Shown: positions 1 through 7,274 of the stretch, one piece after another
Numbering within the stretch: position 1 is the first letter of the stretch
Layout of the letters: each line of letters opens with the position of its first letter
NCBI GenBank assembly: GCA_034439655.1
Contig: JAWXAU010000108.1
Location: forward strand, 1-34,837
DNA length: 34,837 nucleotides
Direction: 5' to 3'
Source: Bacteroidota bacterium
GTDB taxonomy: Bacteria > Bacteroidota > Bacteroidia > UKL13-3
Translations under genes and position numbers: made by a program
The notes under the pieces: model-generated
The model's database searches: none
Seen by the model: the letters and a program-made list of their open reading frames with translations, nothing else
Told to the model about the DNA's origin: nothing

Positions 1-39
1 TCGTTGGTGGAAAGTGGTGCTATGAAAAAATTAAAATAA
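1..39 (+). CDS. 3' end of an upstream gene (partial)
   Basis: The first frame is open from the window edge and ends in TAA at 37-39, giving the C-terminal residues SLVESGAMKKLK. The last base of the stop is the first base of the next ATG (TAATG), an arrangement typical of translational coupling. The peptide is too short to identify. A GrpE-like or other chaperone partner would fit the following Hsp70 gene, but that is only a guess. The frame of the next gene is also open to the edge, so this assignment is not certain. Confidence 0.4.
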   Translation, partial: SLVESGAMKKLK

Positions 40-2492
40 TGAGAACACACATAGATTACGGGATATACTTCAATTCTGATTTTTGCCAAATTGCCAGAAT
101 CGAGAATGGTGTGCCCGTAATTGTGGAATCTAATTTGATGAAAGATTCAATGCCTTTGTGTGTGGTAATAAATCCAAGGAAGAATATAATTGTAGGCGAT
201 GCAGCTTATGCAGCAAATATTAAAGATAAGCTTCGACTTTTAAAGACGTTTGGCAAAGATGATTCAAATAGTTATTGTGGATTTACAAGAACCTTGGGTA
301 CAGATATAAAATACTATAGCAGCATATTGAATAAAGACTTTTCTTCCGAAGAATTACTTGCAGAGTGCTTCAAACAATTAAAGTCGTTTGTGTCTGATGA
401 AATATTAAATTCAGTAGTAATTACTGTTCCTGATAAGTTTATTAACCCACAAAATGAAGCAGTAATTAGAGCAGGTAAGATGGCAGGTTTTAAGCAAATT
501 GAATTGGTTCAGAAATCAATTGCAACAAGTTTAGGGTATGGTTTGGATTCAAAACATAAAGACAGCTTTTGGTTAATGTTCGATTTTGGTGGTAGCACTT
601 TTGATGTTACCTTGATAAAATCCGAAGAAGGAATTTTAACTGTGAAAGATATAGATGGCGACAATTGGCTTGGAGGTAAAAATTTAGATGAAGCAATTGT
701 TGACCAAATCATTATTCCAAATTTGCAAGAAAAATTTGCTATTGATAGTATTTTGGAAGATGCTGATAAAATGGAAATTCTTAAAAACGCAGTAAAATTC
801 TATGCAGAAGAAACAAAAAAAAAATTATCATTTGAGGAATCACATTGCATATTTTCCTATTTTGGAGATTTGCCTTTTGAAGATGAAAATGGTAATGAAT
901 TAGCAATAAACATAGAAATTACTCAACAAGATTTGGCTTGGGTATCACGACCCATTTATCAAAAAGCAATTGACATTACTATTGATTTACTCAAAAGAAA
1001 TAATCTGAAAGGAAAGGATATAGATGCTATTTGCTTAGTTGGTGGAGATACTTATTCGCCAGTTCTTCGCAAAATCTTAAAGGAGCAAATCACGGACAAA
1101 ATAGATGTTTCCATTGACCCTATGACAGTTGTTGCTAAAGGAGCTGCATTATTTGCTTCAATAAATGACTTAGGTATGGCACAAATAGCGTCTACAGGTA
1201 CTATCGCATTAGATTTAAAATATGAATCTGCAACCATAGAAGAGCATACTTTAATTAATTTTAAAATAAATTCAGCTTTAACTACTTTTTCAATACCTGA
1301 AAAAGTATACGCAACCCTAAAAAGAGGAGACAAAGCATATTTAAGTAACAAGATTTTAATTCGTGATAAAAAAGCAACTTTAATTGAAGTTTTATTGAAT
1401 CAAAATGAATCAAATTATTTTTCTATTATTTTAACTAATGAAAAAGGCGATAGAATTCCTTGTCAGCCAAATCAATTCAAAATTATTCAATCTGATATGG
1501 CTGACGACTTTCCAATTACTCTGCCCTACCATATTGGAATTAGTAAATATTGTGAAACGGAAGATAAAGAACTTTTTCAGACAATTAAAGGATTAGAAAA
1601 ACATAAAAAGATTCCTGCGACAGGAGTAATAAATGGTTTTAAAACAAGATTTGATTTAAGACCTGGAGTTATAAGTGATGTAATTCGTTTCCCAATTTAT
1701 CAGGGAGATTACAATGCAGAGGGCACGGATCCATTATTAAATAATCACGTTGTTGATATTGTTATTTCAGGTGAATCTTTACCAGCCTTACTTCCTGCCA
1801 ATAGTGATATTGATTTTACCGTCAAAGTAGATAAATCGCAATTGCTGACTTTCTCCGTTTATATTCCTTACTTAAATCACACAGAGGAGTGTACAATTGA
1901 AATAAAGCAAACTAAACCACCAACAGTGGAGTTTTTATTTAAGGAAATTTCAAAAGCAAAACAAACAGCAAAAAGATTAAATGCAACCAATGTATCTGAA
2001 AAATTAGAAGTTTTAGAAGTACAATTAGAAAATGATAAAGTAAGTGCGGATGTCAAACTGAAAATCTTTGATGAACTTCGTAAGGAATTATTAAAGTTGG
2101 ATAGTGCAATAAAAACTGCCGAATGGCCAAGGATTGAGCAAGAACTAAAAGATGCTTTTTATGAGATGGAAATATCATCTTCAAATGAAGCCCAAATTTC
2201 TGAGTTCCGTTTTACAATAGAACAAATATTAAAAGAAAAGAATATTCGTGAAGCTAAACTAATGTTAGTTGAAATCAATGATTTTAATGGTTTAACAACA
2301 ATATCAGATAAGTATATTGATGATTTAAAAGGTAAACTTGTATTGTTTTACGCTGACAATCCATCAATGGGAAAAGAAAGATTTAGATTTCTATTAATGG
2401 AATTAATTAGAATTGAAAAAAATAAAGTTGCTGAAGATGATAAAATGAAAGTCACTGATTTACTTAAAAAAGAATTATTAAAATGGAAATAA
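39..2492 (+). CDS. Divergent Hsp70 (DnaK-like) family chaperone
   Basis: This 817-residue protein has an Hsp70/actin-type ATPase domain at about residues 1-375. Phosphate 1 is IDYG at 5-8, where DnaK has IDLGTT. Residues 129-170 follow the DnaK pattern VPAYF...AGL...YGLD, but with QKSIATS in place of EPTAAA. Phosphate 2 is FDFGGSTFDV at 181-190, followed by GDNWLGG at 207-213, and the adenosine motif is LVGGDT at 333-338. A beta-rich substrate-binding-like part and a charged helical C-terminus follow. It is longer than DnaK (about 640 residues) and lacks its C-terminal tail. The ATG at 39 is chosen because it places the phosphate-1 loop at residue 5, as in the family. The gene overlaps the next one by 10 bases. 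It probably binds client proteins in an ATP-dependent way in the cytoplasm; the client is unknown. Confidence 0.88.
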   Translation: MRTHIDYGIYFNSDFCQIARIENGVPVIVESNLMKDSMPLCVVINPRKNIIVGDAAYAANIKDKLRLLKTFGKDDSNSYCGFTRTLGTDIKYYSSILNKDFSSEELLAECFKQLKSFVSDEILNSVVITVPDKFINPQNEAVIRAGKMAGFKQIELVQKSIATSLGYGLDSKHKDSFWLMFDFGGSTFDVTLIKSEEGILTVKDIDGDNWLGGKNLDEAIVDQIIIPNLQEKFAIDSILEDADKMEILKNAVKFYAEETKKKLSFEESHCIFSYFGDLPFEDENGNELAINIEITQQDLAWVSRPIYQKAIDITIDLLKRNNLKGKDIDAICLVGGDTYSPVLRKILKEQITDKIDVSIDPMTVVAKGAALFASINDLGMAQIASTGTIALDLKYESATIEEHTLINFKINSALTTFSIPEKVYATLKRGDKAYLSNKILIRDKKATLIEVLLNQNESNYFSIILTNEKGDRIPCQPNQFKIIQSDMADDFPITLPYHIGISKYCETEDKELFQTIKGLEKHKKIPATGVINGFKTRFDLRPGVISDVIRFPIYQGDYNAEGTDPLLNNHVVDIVISGESLPALLPANSDIDFTVKVDKSQLLTFSVYIPYLNHTEECTIEIKQTKPPTVEFLFKEISKAKQTAKRLNATNVSEKLEVLEVQLENDKVSADVKLKIFDELRKELLKLDSAIKTAEWPRIEQELKDAFYEMEISSSNEAQISEFRFTIEQILKEKNIREAKLMLVEINDFNGLTTISDKYIDDLKGKLVLFYADNPSMGKERFRFLLMELIRIEKNKVAEDDKMKVTDLLKKELLKWK

Positions 2493-4291
2493 ACTACAAA
2501 GGTATATTACCAAAGAACTTTTCAATAAATGAAAAATACAAAGTTTTGCTTTTCATTAAGCAAGGTCATAATGCGGAAACCTATAGAGTAAAAGGAAAAG
2601 ATGGGAAGTTGTATTTTCTTAAATTATTTAATTATTCAAAACTTCATCATTCATCCTTTGATGCTGATAATAACTTATTAGAAACTGAGATTGTAAAAAC
2701 TCTAAAAAATGATAATATTGTAAAGTATGTTGATAGCGGTGAATTATTTCTTGAAAATAAACGTTATGGTTATTTAGTACTAGATTTTATTGCAGGCGAA
2801 ACGTTAACAGAAAAAATTAAAAGAGAACCCATTACATCGCTTTATGATTTAAAACAAATCATTGGTGGTGTTTTGAATGGATTAAATTACTTACATAATT
2901 TGCCATCTCCAATTATACACAATGAAATTACACCGCATAATATCATGCTTGATTTATCAGCGGAAGTACCTCAAGCAAAAATTATAGATTTTGGATATGC
3001 TCGCTTTTTTCATTCATCAACAAGAGCCTTTAATAAAGTAGGTTTAGATTTAAATTATGTCGCTTCGGAATGCTTTCACAATATATTTTCTCCACAATCA
3101 GATATTTTCTCTATGGGCGTATTAATGTATCAATTACTATTTGGTATTACCCCATGGACTAATGAAATATCTAAATACAGAACCAGCAGAGGCAATGTTG
3201 AGGAATTCCTATTAGAAGAAAGAATGAAACCATTGGCATTTCCGAATATTGAAAATAAAATTGCAGATTTTGATGAGTCAATTTTGAAAGTTATAAAAAA
3301 AGCATTACAACAAGACCCTGAAAATAGATATAAAAATGCTGATGAATTTGTGAAGGCTCTTAATGGAGAAATTGAGTTTGATGAAATAAAAGAAAAAAAG
3401 AATGAACCTATTGAAGAAAAAAAGAAGATAGCATCAACCGTAAAAAAGAGTAAAGGATTTATTGCTATTGCTGGGATGAAGAAATTAAAAGACCAGTTAA
3501 AAAATGATGTGATAGATGCGATTGAAAACCCTGAAGAACATAAAAAGCATAATCTTGGATTACCTAATGGAATTTTGTTGTATGGCCCTCCAGGATGCGG
3601 AAAGACATTTTTTGCTGAAAGATTTGCCGAAGAAGCAGGTTATAACTTTATGAAGGTAATTTCATCTGATATTGCAAGTATTTATATTCATGGTTCTCAG
3701 GAAAAAATTGGCAACCTATTTAAAGAAGCTCGGGAAAAGGCACCCACAATTTTATATTTTGACGAATTAGATGCGATGGTTCCAGATCGTGAAAAATTGA
3801 ATAATCAAAGCCAAAGTGGCGAAGTAAATGAGTTTTTATCTCAATTAGATAATATTGGAGAATCCGGTGTTTTTGTAATTGGGTCAACTAATAAGCCAGA
3901 CTTAATTGATAAGGCTGTTTTGCGAGCAGGTAGATTAGAAAAATGGTTTTATATTCCACCGCCAGACTTGGAAGCAAGAAAATCAATGTTTGAATTGTAT
4001 TTAATAGACCGACCATTAGACTTTGGAATTGATTATAGTAAATTGGCTGAATTGACAGAAAATTATGTTTCAAGTGACATCAAATTATTGATAGATGAAG
4101 CTTCTAGAAAAACAATTCGTGACAAAACTAAACGAATATCAATGGAGATATTGGAGTTTATTATTAAGAATCAAAGACCAACAGTTCCTCTATCAGAATT
4201 AAAAAAATACGAAGATATGAGAAAGAAAATTGAAGAGGAAATTGATGAAGACAAATCCAATGACCGACCAAGAATCGGCTTTAAATCTTAA
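2483..4291 (+). CDS. Protein kinase-like domain fused to AAA+ ATPase
   Basis: This 602-residue protein has two modules. Residues about 18-295 form a Ser/Thr kinase fold: a degenerate glycine loop (GHNAETY, 28-34), ATP lysine K47, catalytic-loop asparagine N153, DFG at 169-171 and the helix-F aspartate D207. The HRDLKPEN loop reads HNEITPHN at 146-153, so the catalytic Asp is Glu and the loop Lys is Thr. It is therefore probably a pseudokinase or an unusual kinase. After a Lys/Glu-rich linker, residues about 325-550 form an AAA+ domain of the FtsH/Cdc48/proteasomal type: Walker A GPPGCGKT (368-375), Walker B ILYFDE (423-428), sensor 1 GSTN (467-470) and arginine-finger region LRAGRLEKWF. The pore-loop aromatic may be Y401. 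No protease motif follows, so an unfoldase or remodelling role is inferred. Together with the overlapping Hsp70 gene it may form one machine. Confidence 0.9.
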   Translation: MEINYKGILPKNFSINEKYKVLLFIKQGHNAETYRVKGKDGKLYFLKLFNYSKLHHSSFDADNNLLETEIVKTLKNDNIVKYVDSGELFLENKRYGYLVLDFIAGETLTEKIKREPITSLYDLKQIIGGVLNGLNYLHNLPSPIIHNEITPHNIMLDLSAEVPQAKIIDFGYARFFHSSTRAFNKVGLDLNYVASECFHNIFSPQSDIFSMGVLMYQLLFGITPWTNEISKYRTSRGNVEEFLLEERMKPLAFPNIENKIADFDESILKVIKKALQQDPENRYKNADEFVKALNGEIEFDEIKEKKNEPIEEKKKIASTVKKSKGFIAIAGMKKLKDQLKNDVIDAIENPEEHKKHNLGLPNGILLYGPPGCGKTFFAERFAEEAGYNFMKVISSDIASIYIHGSQEKIGNLFKEAREKAPTILYFDELDAMVPDREKLNNQSQSGEVNEFLSQLDNIGESGVFVIGSTNKPDLIDKAVLRAGRLEKWFYIPPPDLEARKSMFELYLIDRPLDFGIDYSKLAELTENYVSSDIKLLIDEASRKTIRDKTKRISMEILEFIIKNQRPTVPLSELKKYEDMRKKIEEEIDEDKSNDRPRIGFKS

Positions 4292-4300
4292 TATAAAAAA

Positions 4301-4831
4301 ATGGAAACAACTAGCTTTGACAAATTACTGCTTAAATCAGCATTTTGCTGTATGGCATCCGATGGGCATATTGACAATAGAGAAATTGCCTTAATTAAAA
4401 CAATGTGTGAAAATTCGCCATTGTTCAAAGACTTCAACTTTCAAGAGGAAATTAATTCCCTTGTAAATAAGATAAATACAAGAGGTAAGGAATTTATCAC
4501 TTACTATTTTGACTTGTTAAGCAAATCTACATTGACGGAGAAGGAGGAATTGACTTTAATTGATTTTGCAATTCAGACAATTAAAGCAGACGAACAAATT
4601 GAATACTCTGAAATAAAATTCTTTAAAAATATTCGACACAGACTGAAAGTAAGTGATGAAAATATTTTAGCTGTGTTTCCAGATATTGAGCAGTTTTTGG
4701 AAGAAGATATTGTAACCGAATCATTTTTGGACAGAATAACAAAACAATATTTAGACACAGCGGAATTACCTCAATTTGAGTTAATCAGTATTGACACCAG
4801 TTTACTTGACGACTTAAAAAAAGATGATTAA
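4301..4831 (+). CDS. TerB-like protein
   Basis: This 176-residue protein opens with the TerB/DjlA pattern: a helical stretch with MASDGHIDNREI at about 18-29 (acidic, potentially metal-binding), followed by a second half-repeat with AIQTIKADEQIEYSEIKF. TerB-like domains occur in tellurite-resistance and stress gene clusters and in membrane-associated chaperone proteins such as DjlA, where they are thought to bind metal or act as scaffolds. No signal peptide or membrane segment is visible, so it is probably cytoplasmic. It starts nine bases after the kinase-AAA gene and overlaps the next gene by eight bases, so it is very likely cotranscribed and may work with them. The exact role is unknown. 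Confidence 0.75.
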   Translation: METTSFDKLLLKSAFCCMASDGHIDNREIALIKTMCENSPLFKDFNFQEEINSLVNKINTRGKEFITYYFDLLSKSTLTEKEELTLIDFAIQTIKADEQIEYSEIKFFKNIRHRLKVSDENILAVFPDIEQFLEEDIVTESFLDRITKQYLDTAELPQFELISIDTSLLDDLKKDD

Positions 4832-5123
4832 CGCAATCAAAATAGTTTTAGCGATTTTATTCTTTCTCTGTTTGGCAGATATGCCTTACGGCTATTACCA
4901 ATTTGTAAGATTCATTGGACTAATTGGGTTTGCAATTTTAGCTTATCAAGCAAATCAACAAGGCAGACAGACAGAAATGATAATTTACGGTGGACTTGCG
5001 TTGCTATTTCAACCATTTTTCAAAATAGCATTTGGTAGACAAATGTGGAATATAGTTGACGTAGTTGTAGGAATTGGACTTTTAATATCAATATTTATGA
5101 AACCAAAGAAAAGCCAACCCTAA
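4824..5123 (+). CDS. Small membrane protein, DUF6804-like
   Basis: This 99-residue protein is almost entirely hydrophobic. It has three or four membrane segments, at about residues 4-18, 26-42, 50-68 and 76-92, and the motif MPYGYYQFVRF near residue 20. This resembles the small DUF6804 membrane family, as far as I can recognise by eye. Its start overlaps the end of the TerB-like gene (ATG inside GATGATTAA), which suggests translational coupling. It is the last gene of the cluster and could anchor the complex at the membrane; that is inference. Function is unknown. Confidence 0.65.
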   Translation: MINAIKIVLAILFFLCLADMPYGYYQFVRFIGLIGFAILAYQANQQGRQTEMIIYGGLALLFQPFFKIAFGRQMWNIVDVVVGIGLLISIFMKPKKSQP

Positions 5124-5348
5124 AAGTAAGCACAATTGCAATTCGCACAAGCCAACACACGACCAAAAATTGCAATAGAGCTTGCTTTGCCCACGCAGAC
5201 AAAATTGTTTTTAAAAAATTTCCAACGCTTCAAAAAAATAAAAAAACACCAACACACAGCCCGACAAAAACGGCAGACAATGACACAGAAACTCAACATT
5301 GACAATGCATACAGCGATTCGGTAGACAGAAGGCCAGCAGGTAACAGC

Positions 5349-5389
5349 TAAGGTTTCGTTGCGTCCAACGGACGAACAATAAAACCTTA
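5349..5389. repeat. Imperfect inverted repeat downstream of the Hsp70 cluster
   Basis: TAAGGTTT (5349-5356) pairs with AAACCTTA (5382-5389). CGTCC (5362-5366) pairs with GGACG (5370-5374) around an AAC loop. The middle is imperfect. The alternative pairing CGTTG/CAACG is also possible. The fold recalls an integron attC or a dispersed folding repeat, but the consensus R' core GTTRRRY is not met. There is no U-run for a standard terminator. Confidence 0.4.
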
Positions 5390-5497
5390 CGTTGCACGGA
5401 ACCTACGATAGTTTTTATTTTGTTATGGGGATTGGGTTTGAGTTTCTGTTTATACCGACACTCAATATACAATAGTCCAAAAGTAAGGGACTAATCC

Positions 5498-5532
5498 CCC
5501 CGCATCCCGATAATTATCGGGATTAAGCGGGG
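5498..5532. repeat. Strong palindrome, possible bidirectional terminator
   Basis: A perfect 20-base palindrome lies at 5504-5523 (ATCCCGATAA then its reverse complement). It is flanked by CCCCGC (5498-5503) and GCGGGG (5527-5532), which extend the stem past a three-base TAA bulge. It may stop transcription leaving the Hsp70 cluster or be a REP-like element. Confidence 0.6.
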
Positions 5533-5551
5533 CTTTCGGGATGTAGTTCGG
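5529..5551 (+). repeat. Dispersed repeat, copy 1
   Basis: This 23-base stretch (GGGGCTTTCGGGATG then TAGTTCGG) recurs in reverse orientation at 31562-31584 with a single T/C difference. The two copies lie about 26 kb apart, both outside genes. Confidence 0.7.
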
Positions 5552-5573
5552 TATTACGATTCTAAATACTAAA

Positions 5574-5588
5574 TCCGCCGCAGGCGGA
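5574..5588. repeat. GC-rich hairpin TCCGCC-GCA-GGCGGA
   Basis: A six-base stem with a three-base loop. It belongs to a set of similar CCGCC/GGCGG palindromes scattered in the gaps of this AT-rich window. Confidence 0.55.
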
Positions 5589-5626
5589 GAACTATTTTAG
5601 GTTAAGAATTTGTATTATCCCTAGTT

Positions 5627-5640
5627 CCCGCCGCGGCGGG
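5627..5640. repeat. GC-rich palindrome CCCGCCGCGGCGGG
   Basis: A perfect 14-base palindrome in an AT-rich intergenic region. The core CCGCCGCGGCGG recurs at 24794-24805, so this is probably an interspersed palindromic repeat. Confidence 0.6.
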
Positions 5641-5813
5641 CCCACCAACAATAAAACACCTACCACCCACTAAGCCTTCTAAATATTTTTTTACACACCT
5701 TATCAAACACCTACTTCCCTTTAAATCAAATACCCACACACATTTAATTTATTTAGACAAAGAACAAACTAACAATTTTTTTACAAAAAAATTTTCTCAA
5801 AGGGTTTTTCAAA

Positions 5814-5821
5814 TAAATTTG
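5814..5821 (+). promoter_or_regulatory. Possible -7 element of the coxB promoter
   Basis: TAAATTTG matches the Bacteroidota -7 consensus TAnnTTTG and lies 56 bases before the coxB ATG. No good -33 TTTG is seen at 19-21 bases upstream, so this is a weak call. Confidence 0.25.
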
Positions 5822-5877
5822 CCGCACCATTGCACAATCATGTGCATGTCTACTAAAACTAAAACAAATAGCTGTAA

Positions 5878-7227
5878 ATGACAAAGTTATTACTAAGATT
5901 GGGCCTAGTTTGCCTGTTATTTTTTGCGTACACATCACGAGGTTTTGCGGTAAAACACGACGAGAAAGCCGACACATCTAAAAAAGAGGCTGCTAAAATA
6001 GGACTTGCTGCAAAAAGTGGTGAAGTCGAACCGTCAGCGGATAAAACCCTAACGGGGCCATTGATGGAGCTTGCCCAGCCCGACAAAGAGGACCCCGAAA
6101 ATCCTTTCCCAGCCCCGCAAAAAGAAGAACCAACCATCAATAAGTTTGTTAAATGGACACTTATAGCGGTGAGCCTCTTGTTCTTAATCGTAATTTTATC
6201 TCTGTTCAATGTTATTGGGCTTATGGGAGATGTTTCTGGAAAGCCTGCTATTGATTGGAACAAGTGGAATCCACGTTTAATGGTTCTATTCCTTATCGCA
6301 TTCTTATCAGCAGGGGTATACGAAGCCATTGCCGATAGTGATTATTATATGCCAGAAAGTGCATCAGAACATGGCGTTGGTATTGATAATATGTTTAGTC
6401 TTACCACGGTACTTATATTAATTGTATTCTTTATTACCCAAGCGGCACTGTTTATTTTCCCCTATAAATATAGAATGCGTAAAGGGCATACCGCTTATTT
6501 CTATTCGCATAACGACAGACTAGAAATTATATGGACCGTTATTCCTGCCATTGCTTTATCAATACTAATTACGGGTGGTCTTAAATCATGGAATAGCATT
6601 ACTAGTCCTGCACCTACTGATGCCCAACATATTGAAGTTTACGCCAAACAATTCGGTTGGACAGCACGCTATGAAGGAAAAGATATGAAGCTAGGCAAAC
6701 ACAATTTCCGTTTAATAAAAGATGATAACGATTTAGGTATTGATTGGTCTGATGCAAAATCGCACGACGATGTACAGAATAATTCTGAAATACATCTTAT
6801 CAAGGGCAAGAATGTAGAATTTAAATTTAGAGCCAAAGATGTAATTCACTCCGCATACATGCCTTATTTCCGTTTACAAATGAATGTTGTACCAGGTGTT
6901 CCCACTTCTTTTTGGATGAAACCTATTTTAACCACCCTAGAAATGAGAAATGTATTGAGGGCAAACGGTCGTCCCGATGCCAATGATTTTGAATACTATT
7001 TATATTGTAATAAAATTTGTGGATCGGCTCACTATAACATGAAAATAAAAGTGGTTGTAGAAGATGAAGAGAGCTATAATAAATGGTGGGCTACACAAAA
7101 GGCAGATTATGTAAAAATGAACGAGCCCGAAGCACCTGCAGCGGCAACACCAGCCTCGGTTCCTGCGACACCCACAGATACCAGTAAAAAAGACAAGGCA
7201 GTTGCCATGATTTCCAATAAGAAATAA
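5878..7227 (+). CDS. coxB: Cytochrome c oxidase subunit II
   Basis: Subunit II of the aa3-type terminal oxidase; it takes electrons from cytochrome c into the CuA centre on the outer face of the inner membrane. The 449 residues begin with a likely signal peptide or first membrane segment (1-23). A Lys/Glu/Pro-rich spacer follows (24-85), then four hydrophobic helices at about 92-116, 134-150, 172-194 and 217-234. The cupredoxin domain spans about 252-396. Its CuA ligands are H324, C377, C381, H385 and M388. The motif reads CNKICGSAHYNM, with Lys where many proteobacterial proteins have Glu, as I recall from other Bacteroidota. The spacer and Ala/Pro/Lys-rich tail are longer than in typical CoxB. 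It is the first gene of the oxidase operon; coxA follows after 47 bases. Confidence 0.95.
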   Translation: MTKLLLRLGLVCLLFFAYTSRGFAVKHDEKADTSKKEAAKIGLAAKSGEVEPSADKTLTGPLMELAQPDKEDPENPFPAPQKEEPTINKFVKWTLIAVSLLFLIVILSLFNVIGLMGDVSGKPAIDWNKWNPRLMVLFLIAFLSAGVYEAIADSDYYMPESASEHGVGIDNMFSLTTVLILIVFFITQAALFIFPYKYRMRKGHTAYFYSHNDRLEIIWTVIPAIALSILITGGLKSWNSITSPAPTDAQHIEVYAKQFGWTARYEGKDMKLGKHNFRLIKDDNDLGIDWSDAKSHDDVQNNSEIHLIKGKNVEFKFRAKDVIHSAYMPYFRLQMNVVPGVPTSFWMKPILTTLEMRNVLRANGRPDANDFEYYLYCNKICGSAHYNMKIKVVVEDEESYNKWWATQKADYVKMNEPEAPAAATPASVPATPTDTSKKDKAVAMISNKK

Positions 7228-7274
7228 CTTATACTTTTTAAATTTAACTTTTAAAAGATTATTATATATTAATT

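Larger units (their letters stand above)
5124..5877. other. 754-base intergenic region with repeats
   Basis: No convincing gene is visible. From about 5136 to 5345 the plus strand is rich in A and C and poor in T. A short frame at 5136-5351 is open but has no recognisable protein character. Then come an imperfect hairpin (5349-5389), a strong palindrome (5498-5532), a dispersed repeat (5529-5551) and two GC-rich palindromes (5574-5588 and 5627-5640). The last 100 bases lead into coxB. The stretch separates the Hsp70 cluster from the oxidase operon and may be the boundary of an acquired segment. Confidence 0.6.

Noticed and set aside
5136-5351. 71-residue open frame after the Hsp70 cluster
   Set aside because: A/C-rich repeat-like DNA, Gln/Lys/Thr-rich peptide, ends within the folded repeat; no protein features.
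5349-5400. Integron attC site
   Set aside because: The hairpin is suggestive but the GTTRRRY core and its partner are not present; kept only as an imperfect inverted repeat.
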